Shown: piece by piece, positions 1 through 12,200 of the stretch
Layout: each line of letters starts with the position of its first letter
Position numbering within the stretch: the first letter of the stretch is position 1
NCBI GenBank assembly: GCA_013397435.1
Contig: VZRG01000374.1
Location: 127,548 to 191,547 of the forward strand
Length of the DNA: 64,000 bases
Direction of reading: 5' to 3'
DNA from: Erythrocercus mccallii
Taxonomy: Eukaryota; Chordata; Aves; Passeriformes; Dicruridae
Program-made: the position numbers and the translations under genes
The notes under the pieces: generated by a model
Database searches by the model: none
What the model was told of the DNA's origin: nothing
Seen by the model: the letters and a program-made list of their open reading frames with translations, nothing else

Positions 1-1080
1 GCAAATCTCTTGCCTCTCTTGGGCATATATATCTAGGGGGGCACATTTGTTATGTTTTCCGGGAGCTACTATAGATTGCCTGGAAAGTAAAATGCATGGA
101 TTGCCCATGACTGCTGCTCTCTCAGGATTGTTCTTTAATGGTTCAAAGCCAGCCCTGCCTGCTAAAATGAGCATGTGTTAGAGGTGAGTTGGGTGTGTGC
201 CTCTGTGCAAGTCCTGATGTTATTCTGTGGGACAGTCCCTTTTTTGGTGAGCTTTGCTCTTAGCTTAACGTTTGCTGTTCCTCTAATTCATTTACCTCAC
301 CAGAATGGCAGAGACAAAACCTGCAGGGGGGAAGGAATGGGGACAAATCATCTTTATTGTGAATATGTGGCACCTCCAGCTGTTGATGATGTGCTGAATG
401 GTACCTGGGTGGCTGATATTTGACCTCTTTATTAGTTTTACTTTTTTCTTCCTTTGGTTTGTCAGGACCCTGAAAAGCTATAGATGAAATGAGAAAGGAC
501 TAAAGAAGGGTAAATCTCTTCAGGCATTCAAGTGTGTTTGTGACTATTCTGCAGGAAGAGAGATGACAGACTGTGGTTATTTGGTTTATAAGTAGAAGAA
601 AATATGATGAAATAAGTGAGCTCAGGGGCTTTTTCTTTGCTTGCCATACGTGATTGTTTTGTGTGTGTATTTAATAGGGACTTCATTGCTGCAGCAAATC
701 ATTGAAGGGAAATATTCAGTAGAATCCAAAGAAGGATTAGGCTTTTATAGGAGAATGAATTGCATTCATAACAAGCCTGACTACTGTATACCCACAATGT
801 CACTGCCAATGGTTTCTTGCTTTAGGAGCTGAGAATGTGACCTGGAGGGGCTGGAAAGGGAGTATCTGTGCACTGCAACCTTCCATCCTTCACTGGGTAC
901 ATGCCACTGCCTGCATTTCTGTCTGTCTTGCCCTAAAATACCAAGATAGATATTGGTGGGGTATTGAGCAGAGTTCTTGAACTTATTGGGCAGTGATTTG
1001 ATCGGGCATGACAGCCGCTAAGAACCTAAACAAATAGCAAAGGAGCTAATTCTGTTCCCCTATCTAAAATTCTAATCTTG
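1..1080. other. unique sequence, no gene recognised
   Basis: I see no coding gene, RNA gene or repeat here. The longest open frame (175-423, + strand, 82 codons) resembles no family I know. A good pyrimidine tract and AG lies near 445-466 (ending in TTTGTCAG), but all three frames after it close within about 25 bases, so it is not the start of a coding exon. Confidence 0.5.
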
Positions 1081-1129
1081 TTTGTGACATCATAATTGGT
1101 TGCCATAGGGACAATTATGGTGTCATAAA
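1081..1129. repeat. imperfect inverted repeat, 18-bp arms
   Basis: The arms are 1081-1098 and 1112-1129, separated by 13 bases. Sixteen of 18 positions are complementary as DNA. The other two are G:T, so a transcript could form a continuous 18-bp stem. Each arm carries a TGACATCA/TGACACCA-like sequence, reminiscent of a CRE half site. No flanking target duplication or larger element is visible, so I cannot assign it to a transposon family. Confidence 0.7.
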
Positions 1130-4100
1130 AAAAGGATTAATGATGAGTTTAAGTGAGGATTAAGCAGCTGGAACAGATGAACTTTTTAATAACTCCTGCC
1201 TCATCTGAAAGCTACTGTTTTGTGCATAAAAATATAGCTCCAAATAAAGAATGATGGGATGCATGAAAGTAAATATGCACTGAAGGAAGTGTTACGGATC
1301 TAAAAGGATATTGTTCTAAGCTTCTTGCTCTAAGCTAATATAGTTTCCTTCTATGAGGATGCTGCCCTGTAAAAGAAATCTCATCCACATAGAGAAATGC
1401 TAGAAGGAGCAAAAAAATCTCCTGTCTCATGTGGACTTTTCCAGATGTGAAGCTCCACAGTTTTTGTTTCTGTATATCTCTTTTTTTCTATATTTAAACA
1501 TGAAAAACTATGTGTACTTGGGGTTCATGTTCCACTGTAGTTAGTTTAGAAAATAAGTATGAGGGACATATCTTTTCTATGTAAAAGATAAATGAATTTT
1601 GATAAAACTTAATATATTCACTTGTGAGAGTGCTTCAAATTTTATTGGCTTGTCTGTTTGGAATGGCTTTTGTCAAGAAAATCAGGATTCCTGGAGCTAC
1701 CATATTTCAGTATAGATCATCTGATGTTTTAGCTTTTGCCTGTGCTATAAAAGCTGGGAGAGAGAGCAAATCAAGCAGACAGGATTCTTGTGCCCAAGCT
1801 GGCAGGATCTGAACTACTGCATTAAATGGTCGGTTCATACACATTTTCCATGCTGCTGATTGTATGTGATTTCTAAAGCAAAGTTTTGAAAAGATCTGAA
1901 TTGTTTCTGCAGCATGAATGTCTGTCTGGCTGCCTTGTCCTCTGGAGAGCTCTGGCATGTTCCCTCAGAGCCAGGCAGGCTCCTGCAGCTCTCGCTGCCT
2001 GACCCGCTCTGGCAGGCATGTATTAGCAGAAGGGCCATCAACAGGAATTATTAACATATGACAGGGGATGGAAAAGCAGTGAATAGCACTGGGGATGGAC
2101 TCAGAGGCAAGAAACTACCTGAAGGCTTGTATGTGGGTGTCAATGCTTTGTTGTCTCTCTTGCTCTTGTTACATTTGCTTAACTCTTTCTGTCTCTCTCC
2201 TCCTGGCTCTTCTTGGTGCCTCTTTTATGAGCTGGAGAGGAGCGACTGTTTCTGCCTGCATGGGAGGGGAAACACAGGGCACCTGAAGTGTTCTGGGCAT
2301 CCAGCTCTCTTGCTTATTGCCATGATGCTGGTCTTGGTTGTGACTTTTGGAGTAAGAGCAGCACTGTTTGGTTGTTGCTGGGGGTTGGAGCAGAGCTGCT
2401 CTTGCACCCATTATTGGAGTGCATGGGAATCCTCACCTGAATGCACGGGCTTGCAGACTGTGACGTGTATGCCAGGTGTTCCTCTGAGGTATTCCTGCTG
2501 GGATTGCCTCCTACCTTGGGGTGCTGGTGGCAGATGAGGTTGGGTGTCTGTGGCCCTGGCCCTGCTCTTGCTCACTGCATGCTGAGCAAAAGCCTCTCTC
2601 TGAAGCATTTTTGGGGAATAATGACAAACTCTGGAGACTTGTAAAGTGGTTTTCAAAATCCTGTACAGGCGTACATAACTCTCTGCAACATCACTGGGGT
2701 GGCAGAGGACAGGCTGTTCTCTTACCATGGGAGATGAAATTCAAGAGTAAAGGTTAAACTATGAATTTTTCAGACATTTGTATAGGTGAAACAGCCCTTT
2801 CAAAGTACCTGGTCAGAGACACATGAGCTTGGGGCACCTAAGAGGCTGCTCTGATTTTTAGCCAGGCAGAAGGTTTTACCACAATTATAAGGGATTTCTG
2901 TGGGTATAGTGCCAGTAGGTTTGGATGCTCTTTCTCTGCTGCCTTCTTAATATAGTCTTTCATTAATCTCTTCTCTCCCAAAGTTTTTGACCTTCATTCC
3001 TCCTGGATGTAGCAGCCCAGTGTACAGCATTTCACCTCAATCTGCCCTTGTGCCCCCAGGCAAAGAATTTGCTTGTCAAGGATCCAACCCTGCTGTTTTG
3101 CAATGCTTTGGGAAGAGCAGTTTGTAACTGCCATGAGCTGTTCTCTGGCTAGTCCTGCCCTCTGAGGTAGTGATACTGAAGTCAGCTCGAGAGAAAAATT
3201 TTTAACACAATTGGAGGTATTAGAAAGCAGGCATTTTTTATTACAGTGCTGGACACATCTGGGGAATTTTTCCTCTAATTGAATGTGTGTTGTGATATTT
3301 TATAACAGGGTGTTTATTCCACCATGATCAAACATATTCATTATAACATATTTCCTAGCTAATACATGAACATCACTTTTCCTAGAATTAATTTACATGC
3401 CTCTGCCTCTTACTGGAAATCTTGCGGTCTTGAAGGGCCATCTAAAGGGGCCTCTGGTGATTGTATTCACTGAGAGCCCCCAATATTGTGGTGAACTTGC
3501 CTTGAACTTCTCTTAGGGCATGTGCTATTATTTCCTGTTGCAAAGCTTTGCCACAAAAGCTACCTTGTTCCCCGTTATCTCTTTATCCACTGATTCTAGC
3601 TATGTTTATCACCCGGTGTGCATACTTTTACATTCTTGTATCTAATTTGCTAGTTAGTCTTTAAGCTCTATTTTGAAACTTCAAGACAACTGAAAATTTT
3701 TATTCTCTGTGTTATCTGTCAGTAGGAATATTACAGGGGAGGAGCATTGCTGCTCCTACTCTGTGCAGGCAGGGTGGGGAGTTCTGTGCTCCCAAGTCCT
3801 GGAGCAGTAAGTACAGGACAGAGTAGCAAGATGAGCCCAGAGCAGGGAAGTTGGCTTGTGCCACCACAGACCTCTTTATTTTGGGCTTTCAGGGGGAGCT
3901 AAAACCCTCTGTTGTCTGGACCTTGGTGGTTCTCTTCTGAAATAGATTATCTAGTTGAGTGTCTTACTAGATCACAACAGTCATTCCTTGAGGAATGGCT
4001 AAGAGGACACAAACAATTTTATCATCTCCTCCAGACTGAGAAGGTGTGCCCACCATCAGGTGTGGAGCTTCAGGCAATTTGAGAATGTAATGCCCAAGGA

Positions 4101-6200
4101 ACTACTTTGTTATTTTTTCCATCTATGCTTATCGAGAAGTCTGTAAGCTCCTCCTTCCCATATGGAGATGAGGGGCTCTGACTACCCTGGGAACACCTCA
4201 GCTCAGTGGCAGGCTTCCTCAAGATTTGTCCAGGGACCTGGTGCCATCAGTATAGCAATGGGGACCTGCTGGTAGCTCAGAGGGGTGAATCTGGGAGAAA
4301 GCACTGCCCTGGCTTCCTCAGATGTGGTTTTGCCCTTTAAATCCCAAGTGCTGCTTTGTAAAATCAGAGGCATTCTCTCTGTTTTCAAGAGACTCCACCA
4401 GATTCCTTTCTTCCTGGTTACAGCAAAGGCAAGGTGCACAGCTGTAAGGAAAAGTGTTCGGTTCTAATTCCTGTGCTATAAAGCACTGAAATAAGCCCAT
4501 CTCAGTTGTGTCTTGGACTGTCCGTGTATGACAGGTAGTCAGTGAGAGGGCACAACTGTGTGCCTCTGAGCTGGGCAGGAGAACTTTATTCATGAGTGAT
4601 CACATGCAGCTGACAAATGGTGGAGGCATATGATAAATTGGACCTTCGGCTACCTCGCACTGGAGAACAAACAGCCTGGCTCTCCACTGAGTGCCTGCTG
4701 GGATGCTGGGGCTGGTGATGGAGGTGCCATCTCCTTGTGACAGCAGAGCTTATGATCTGCTTCTCTGTGGGTGAGGAACAGGATAGGGCTGTCCTTCCTT
4801 TCAAACAGGGTGTGAAAGACATCTCTAGGCTAGCACAACTGTTCTCAGAGTCACCTTGCCCTTGCAGAGTTCAGATGCTGCAGGGATGGACACCAGCAGC
4901 ACTTTCTGCCCCCAGGCTGAGGGTTTTCTAGGGACTGGTCCTGCCTGCCTGGGCTGCAAAAGTGCTTCCTGAAAGTGCAGGTCTTGTGATCTCAGGAGGC
5001 ACTGAACACAGATTAAACTGAAAAGTGTGTGGGAGCAGTGGGTCTGGATGCTAACATCTGCCAGAGCACAGAGGAAGTGCGTGAAGCAAGGGGAATTTCA
5101 CTGTCTGTTAGTACCTAGGTAAGAATTGTGAGACAGAATGCTTCAATTTGTGTTTATATAGATGTCTCAAATTCCCTGCTGCTTTCCAAAACACAGCCAT
5201 AAACTAAGCCTGTTTCACCTTCTGACATTTAAAACCTGTTTCCATTTGCTATGTCAAAATCTCTATCCTCTTCTCCCCAGTATTTTATCTGTCATAATTA
5301 ATCAGAAGATTATTAAAAGCCCCTACCCAAGCCTCACAAAAAAATTATAGACTATGAGTTTGTTTCACTTTAGCTGGGACTGAAGTCCTCTACCACTTCT
5401 AAGTTACTGAAAAGCTTTTCACAGGTGATAATTGGTTTGCTCCCAAATGGGTAAAGACTGTTCTGGTTTTATTAGTGATCTCTATATCAAAGAAAAGACC
5501 AGGCTCTGAGGCTAAACTGGAGGTCTTTGAAAGAAAGCTAGAGGCAACCAACATCCCAGATCCCATTAATTTCCATAAGATCTGCTCTCCAGCTTTTTGG
5601 ATTTCTCTGGAAAATTGCTGCAGGTGATTTAGTTGGGCCCACCTCACGGGAGCCTTCTGTGGATCAGGGTTTTGTGGCTCTAATCAGGATGCTGATGCTG
5701 TCCTTGTTTGAAATGGGGACTTCCCATGGTTGAAGTAGTAAGAGTTTATATCTCACCTGAATTTGAGCCTCACTTTTTAGATATTCTAGAAATATTAAGT
5801 AATAAATTTCGCTGCAAGATATGTGTAAATGGGAAATTATTTCTGGCTTTTTATTTCATTTCTGAAGCACTGTTGTTCAGTATTATGAGGGTTTTGATGA
5901 TGGTAAATGAAAAAAAGAAAACCCTCTATCCAAATATCATTTGAACAGAGCCCCCTTTTCATCTGAATCTGGGAACATGAAAGTACAAATTTGTCTCTTG
6001 CTGAAAAATTTCATTTCTGTTCTAATTTGTAATAGGTCTCTAGGTGCTGAAATGATTTTCCTTTCTCTGAAGATTTATCCTGAGCATTTGTCAATGGTTT
6101 GGAACTGAATGAATGTTTAAAGTACATTTTTCTCTTTTCTTTCCCCTTACATGTAGTGCAAAGAAAAGTCTAAGCCAGTTGCTGACCAAAATGAGCCATG
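1130..6200. other. unique sequence, no gene recognised
   Basis: About 5 kb without a supported gene. The longest open frame (2058-2537, + strand, 159 codons) is rich in Leu, Cys and Trp, is overlapped by open frames in other phases and on the other strand, and matches no family I know. The 2.0-2.7 kb stretch is somewhat more GC-rich than its surroundings, which by itself lengthens chance open frames. No CR1, SINE, tRNA-like or satellite sequence was recognised. Confidence 0.5.
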
Positions 6201-6219
6201 GAGAAAAAAGTGTTAAATA

Positions 6220-6253
6220 TGAGTCAGACTGTCTTGTTTTAGCGGATGAGTCA
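6220..6253. promoter_or_regulatory. pair of consensus AP-1 sites
   Basis: Two exact TGAGTCA heptamers lie at 6220-6226 and 6247-6253, with starts 27 bases apart. The second continues into GC (TGAGTCAGC), which also matches half of a Maf recognition element. TGAGTCA is the established Fos/Jun (AP-1) binding site. Two copies within 34 bases suggest an enhancer, but the heptamer also occurs by chance every few kilobases, so occupancy is inference. Confidence 0.3.
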
Positions 6254-6259
6254 GCTTTG

Positions 6260-9200
6260 GTTTTAAGAAAAACATTTAAAAGATGATTGGAAAAAATGCT
6301 GAATGGAAATATTTCAGAAGAGTCTCTCTGTCCCTGAGAGAGAAGATGGGAGATTTACTTATCTCCATGCAAAAATGATCACAAAGTGTTAAAAGCAGTA
6401 GAAATCATGAGATCATATTAGACAGAAGGGTCTTCTTTGGGAGTATCGTGCTCATTGTCCCCAGCTGGCCATTTATGGCAGTGGAAACAGTTATTCAAGG
6501 TGAAGGTCAGGGATGCAAACCCATGCCAGTGAGTCCCTTGATGTACTAGGCACAGCTGCCAGGAGCATGTGGGTGATGGGGTTCCAGGGAAGGAGAGAGA
6601 CTGAACTACTCTGTCTGAGCTGGCTTAGGGGCCTTTGGAGGTGGACTTGAGGCAGTGGAGGCTGTTACTGCCCTTGGCTGGTGAAGCCAGGGGAGCTGCA
6701 GAAGGTGACCACCTTTTGGGGAGAGGACTTCTCTGTGCGTGCACTGGATCTCAGCCATTTTGGTAAGAGGGTAGCAGGTGTTAAGGGGAAGGGAGCATTT
6801 AGAGAATGGAAAGACTGAAGAGTTGACAGACATCTATGAAAGGTTTTTCCTGTTTTGATTTGTTATACCTGCTTCCCGTATTTCACAGCATTACCTTTTT
6901 TGAAAGAAGGATGGTCAGCTCAAAGGGATAATTTTCAGCTGTAAAGCTGGAAAACACCAGCAGAGAAGAGCAGGTGATTTGTGATGCAAAATAACAAATG
7001 AACCAGCTAAAAAGCCATCCAAATTCCCAATAAAAAGAACATATTGACAAAAAGCATAAGAGTTGTCATTAGCATGGGATGGACTATTGCTGTGCACTGT
7101 AAATGAAGTAAATTTATTCCTGAATCCACTCTGACTTTAAGAGCTTTGCTTATGGCCAGACAAAATATTTATATGAAGAACACAGTACCTTCTTCTTACT
7201 CATGTATAAAGATGTACCAGCAAACTCTGGTAATGTATTATTATTATACTTCTACACAGGGTAAGGGTTATTATGTGCTCTGCCTGGCTTTGCGACTTCT
7301 TGTTATGAAAGGCTACAGCACTCAGCTTTTAGAAAGCCACAGTGGTTATCTGCTTGAAGCTCTAACTCTCGATACTCATCCCTGGATTTGAAGTAAAATT
7401 TCAGCAGGATCTGGAAATTGCATGGGTTTTGCTTTCTCTGCTTTTACTTGCTGTCCTGATGTTCAAACATCATCAGGTCCTCCACGGAAAAATATAAGCC
7501 AAGGAGGTGGTTGTATTTTTTTCCCCCCATTTTATGAGCAGCTACGCATGTTTTCACCTAAATATAAAAATGGGAAGGGAACTGAAGCCTACTCATATGA
7601 CAGTTGTTCCAGTGACCTCTCAGGAACCACCTCTTCCCTCCTTCTCCCCCTCATCTTTTTTTTCACTTGGCTACCCTGGGATGCTCAGAGGGTACTCCTC
7701 AAGCCTCCCTGGATCTACTGCTTTCTTGTCTTCATGCTGGGCAGCTCCTGAATTTGACAAGAAAGTCAACTGGGTGCTGGGGGCAGGAGCCAGCAAAACA
7801 ACTCAGGAATGTGGGACCGGTGGAAAGACAAGCATCCTTGGAATACACGAAGGTTGGAAACTTTCATTTTGTGCTGGTGCATATATATCTATGTGGTCCA
7901 GGTTGTCATGTGTGGATTTATATCTCTGTGGGCCATCTACATGATCCAAGCTGTGTGCAGTACGTGTGTCAGCATGTTAGTGCAATATGTGTGTATGATA
8001 GTGAGCTCATGGAGTAAAGAAACAAAGGTGTTCATTAAAGGGCTCACCGTGTTGGTTTCTGTCATGGCAATTTGAGTGGAGAGCTAAAGAGAATTTTCTC
8101 CTTAAATGTCACCAAGAACCAAGTGGCTTTAGATGTTTGGTGTGCAACACTTGAAGTGCTGGTGTGTGACAGAGGACTTTGCAGACTCTAAATGATGTTA
8201 TGCTTTTAATAACTTCTTGTGAATTCATGCCTTGAAGTGCAAGAATTTTAGAGGGGTTTTGTGCGGGGTAAGAGGCCTGAAATTTGATCTGTCCCCACAA
8301 CAAAGTTTGCTTCATGCTCCTGATCTGTGCAGCTTTCATTCCTCCTGCAGTCAGTGATGTTCTGGATGCAGCCGGTCGGCTCCACTGCCAAACCCGCTGG
8401 CAGCAGGCACAGAAGGCTGGGACACCTTCAGGATGCCAGGATACTCACAAACCTTTTCTCTATGCCTGCCCCTTTGGCTACCTGAGTGGGGAGATTGGGC
8501 ATTCATCCCTTCTGGTTATCCCTCCCCTTGGTTTCCAGTGAGTGGAATTCTCATGGGATCCCCAAGAGTTGGCTTTCCTATCATTGTCCTTCTTTTGTTG
8601 AAATTACCCTGGCTTTGAGAGCTGTAAAATTAGTAGCTTCAGAACCCCTCAATTGTATTTGTAACTCTTCATGGTCAAGATGTTTCTCGGTGTGAATGCA
8701 CATAAATCACAGTGATTTGGAAGACAGGATGTTGTGTTTGCAACAGCCTCTGTACAGACTGTATTAAATACAGAATAATTTGGGACAAGGGAACCCCAAT
8801 TATTAGTTCCTAGCTTTCACTAATGAATCATAGTTTTGTGTGTAGACCTTCATAAATCTTACTTGGTTTATACCTTCACTTGCTCCTTTGAACGAGCCCT
8901 GCAGAAGGCACTGAATATTCCAAACCCCTCTGCACTGTTTTCTCAGCTTTTGAGCCCTCATGCTGTGCAGTGGCTTTCTAACCCATCAGCTCTCTAGTGT
9001 CTACTTCTCTTATTCTAACTCTTAGACTTCATTCATCAGGCCTTTATCCGAGTATTTTCCTGTCTCTGTCTCAGCAGCATCCCTCATTGCAAACAAAGAT
9101 GGACTCAGTATGAAAGGCTGTAGGATTAATTTGTTCTGTTTTCTGCTCATCTCATGTCTGATCTGTTGGAACAGACAGAGTGACTTCCTGTGATTTCTTT

Positions 9201-12200
9201 TCTGGCTTCACTGTCCAAATGTGATTTTGAGGCATATTTTCTTGATTATTGAACCGGTATAGATGACTCTGCGAGCCGCTGTAGCTGTGGTCCAAGACTC
9301 TGCACCTCAATTTTGTGTCTATTGTACTTATTTCTCAAGTTTCATTGATTTGTTTTTGTCTTTTTTTGTCATTTTTGACAAGAGATGTCATTGTAGAACA
9401 TAAAGTGGTGCTATGTTTTATTTCAATTTTGTTGAATGTAATACAATTTTTCTTAGTCATAGTGATTTTTCAGATAAGTAGGTAAGCACTCAGTGTTTAC
9501 ATTTTGCAATTTGGGGAGGGTCTAATGCTATCTAGCAGGAAATCAGATTTTATGTAACTGAATATAATACGGCAAAAGTAATCTGGCTTTTTAATATAAT
9601 ATTAAAAAATCTTATTTCATGCTTATGAATTTTGAACCCTAAACTTTAGCCTTCTGATGGTATAGGCTGTGAATATATTTTTAAAATTTAATACCTAGAT
9701 AGCAGTGAAATTTTTGGTAAATCCTTCCTGTGTATGGCTGCTTATCCCCCACTTGTTGACAGTGCCATAAAGTGAGTGAATCTGCTGTTCAGATTTCTTG
9801 TTGTAGTACAAGATGGGGAAAATTTTGGTGGCTAGGCCTATATGCTTTTCTTTAAGTGTGCTGGGAATAGAAAACCTGTTTTCCTTTACCCCTGAAAGGT
9901 GTTACATCGGAAATACTAATTTGCCCTCTTCCTGTGAGTTGGGTTATGGCAGGGCTGCTGCTGGAAGTACGGGGTGTTTCAGATGCAATATGGTCCAGAG
10001 CAAGATCAGCAAGATGGTTTTGTTTTGTTTTCTCTTTTGGCATCTATTCACGTTTCCTCAGCTCTGTGAGGAGCTGCAGTAGGTGGGGACTGATGGAATG
10101 ACAGTCTCAGGAAGTGAAAATTGATGATTTTTGTTTTGAAAGAGGGGGAGAGGAAAAGTGTGTTCTATTGCATGCTGTATTAAGTGTTTCAGGAGAGCAT
10201 GTTTGTGTCTTTAGTCTTTCTGTATCTCAGACTCTGCTCTACAGCTGAACTTAAAGACAGAGCTGAGGCAAGGAAATGGATGTGTCACCTATTCTGACTC
10301 TAAATAGTAGTGATGATGATAACAGCTTTCTTGGAAATTATGCATACAGGGATGAAAGGTTGAAATGCTGCTGGAGACATCAACCACATGATTTTGAAAC
10401 TGTCGTGTACTTAACCCTCCTGCCCCCAAACACAGAACTCCTCCCCCTTCTCTGAATCCCAGATCTCCAGCTCTATTTCTGGACCTGATTGATCACAAAC
10501 TTCCTGAAATAAGGGAGAAGGCTCAAGGAGGATGTTAAATTTGGATATTCAAAGATGTTAATTGCAATAGAACCAATTTCCTGATGAGAGCTCTTCTCCA
10601 CAGAGAAGTCATCTCATCATTGTAGAAACACCACCATAATTAACAGGAGCTGAAGCACTTATTGGCAGCTCATCAGAGAGGCCTAGGTTAGTATGTGTAC
10701 AGATATTATATCTCCTCTCACAGGACTGGTATCTTCATGCTCAAATAGGAGGAGTCTTGGATCATGTGCTGCCTCTCTGTTGTTGCTGATGTCTCAGTTA
10801 TTCTCTGAATAGTGATTGTGAGGGTTTTTGTCCAGTTATCCAGACTCAGAATTAGAATGACTGAATATCTTTTTGGGTAAAGTAGTCCAGCAATTTTCCA
10901 CAAAAATTCAACCCAATAAAAACAAAACCCCTGGAAAAGTGAAGAAGGCAACCTTTCTCTTACGTCTCTTCTCCCTAGCTCTGTTTCCCTCTGGCATTAC
11001 ATGTGCGATGCTAATGCTGCAGATTTGGACGCTGAGAAGTTAATGCTGTGTGCCTGGCCTCTGAGTGAAGAAGAAAGGAATCCAACTCCTGTTATCCAGA
11101 AAGCAGAATAGTGCAGGGCAAATCTTCTATGGAAGAAGGTGGCTGGAAGGGTTGCAGTGCAATTATAGAAGAGTCTTTTACCTGAGATGAGCCACAGTTT
11201 AATTTTTCTTGTAGGTCTCCAACAGAGCCACTTGGTTGTGCACATCCCAAATAGGTTAAATTTGGAAGTCTTTGGTCAGGGAAGACTGTAATGTTGGAGC
11301 AGAAGTGGTGCACATGAACTACAGTTGTATGGATCAGGGAAACAGCCAAAGACTGTTGCACAGAAAGCAAAGCCAATTGCTGAACTCCAGGTGTGTCCAG
11401 CATTTTGCCAGTGGATATGAAATGAAGGCACACAGAATTATGCTTCAGAAGTGGGCTCTGTTTCTTAATCCGTACACAAGTGTGACAGAAGACTATTTTA
11501 AGAGCATCTACATTTGGTAAAAAGGATGCAGATTCTCCCTTTAATCTGACCTGTGCTTCAACCTTCTCCTCAGCCATTTTCCCAACTCCCACCTGATGCT
11601 GCCAGAATTAGAAGTCTGTCCCTGTTCCTACCTAAGCGACCCACAGCTCAGCAGGCCCCTTGCCTTTCCCAGTCCCTTTCTGCTTCAGGCAGGCAGCTTT
11701 CCTTACACATATCCCTGAATGTCAGGAACATGTTCTCTGCTCCCACTGCATCCTCCTTCCCTGTGTACATCCCACTCCTCCCCACCTGTTGCTGGTTATG
11801 GAAAAGGAACAAAAGCCAGCATGAGCGAATGTGCAGAGCTCTGTACAGCAGCAGAGGTGTCAATCTGAGCAAATCCCCAGCTTTAGCAAAAGCCTTCTTT
11901 CCCCTGCAGTGCCAGTGTTGCTTTGCAGCTCGTGGTCCTTCCTGTGCTGGCGCAGGCTCTGGGGCCAGGGGCTGGAAGGATTCTTGTCTTGCCTTGCCTC
12001 AGCCTCCTGCTTTGCGCCCAGTGACCACCCAAGCACCACTGCCCACAGAGCATCCATAGCCTGGTGGGAAATTAGGGTAACTGCTGGTCTTAAAACCTGA
12101 TGAGAAGCTTTTGTTGCCCTAAACACCTTAAAGCAGGAGTAAATAGTGATATACAAATCCCTCTTCTTGCATGGGACAAAATGTCACTATTCAAAGGGAC

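Noticed and set aside
2058..2537. 159-codon open frame on the + strand
   Set aside because: Overlapped by open frames in other phases and on the minus strand in a locally GC-richer stretch. The Leu/Cys/Trp-rich peptide matches no family I know, and no splice or promoter context supports it.
7507..8075. Three staggered + strand open frames of 88-145 codons
   Set aside because: They overlap in all three phases, so at most one could be real. None resembles a known protein.
8351..8537. Exon-like segment with CTCCTGCAG before and CCA|GTGAGT behind
   Set aside because: More than one frame is open and the peptide is unfamiliar; indistinguishable from chance in a GC-richer patch.
11092..11592. 166-codon open frame on the minus strand beginning M-G-V-G-K-M-A-E-E-K
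   Set aside because: The N-terminal part looks protein-like, but the rest is Ser/His/Leu-rich with no recognisable domain, and it shares bases with + strand frames.
11553..12059. 168-codon open frame on the + strand, the longest in the window
   Set aside because: Several other frames on both strands are open across the same bases, which points to low stop-codon density rather than coding. No family recognised.
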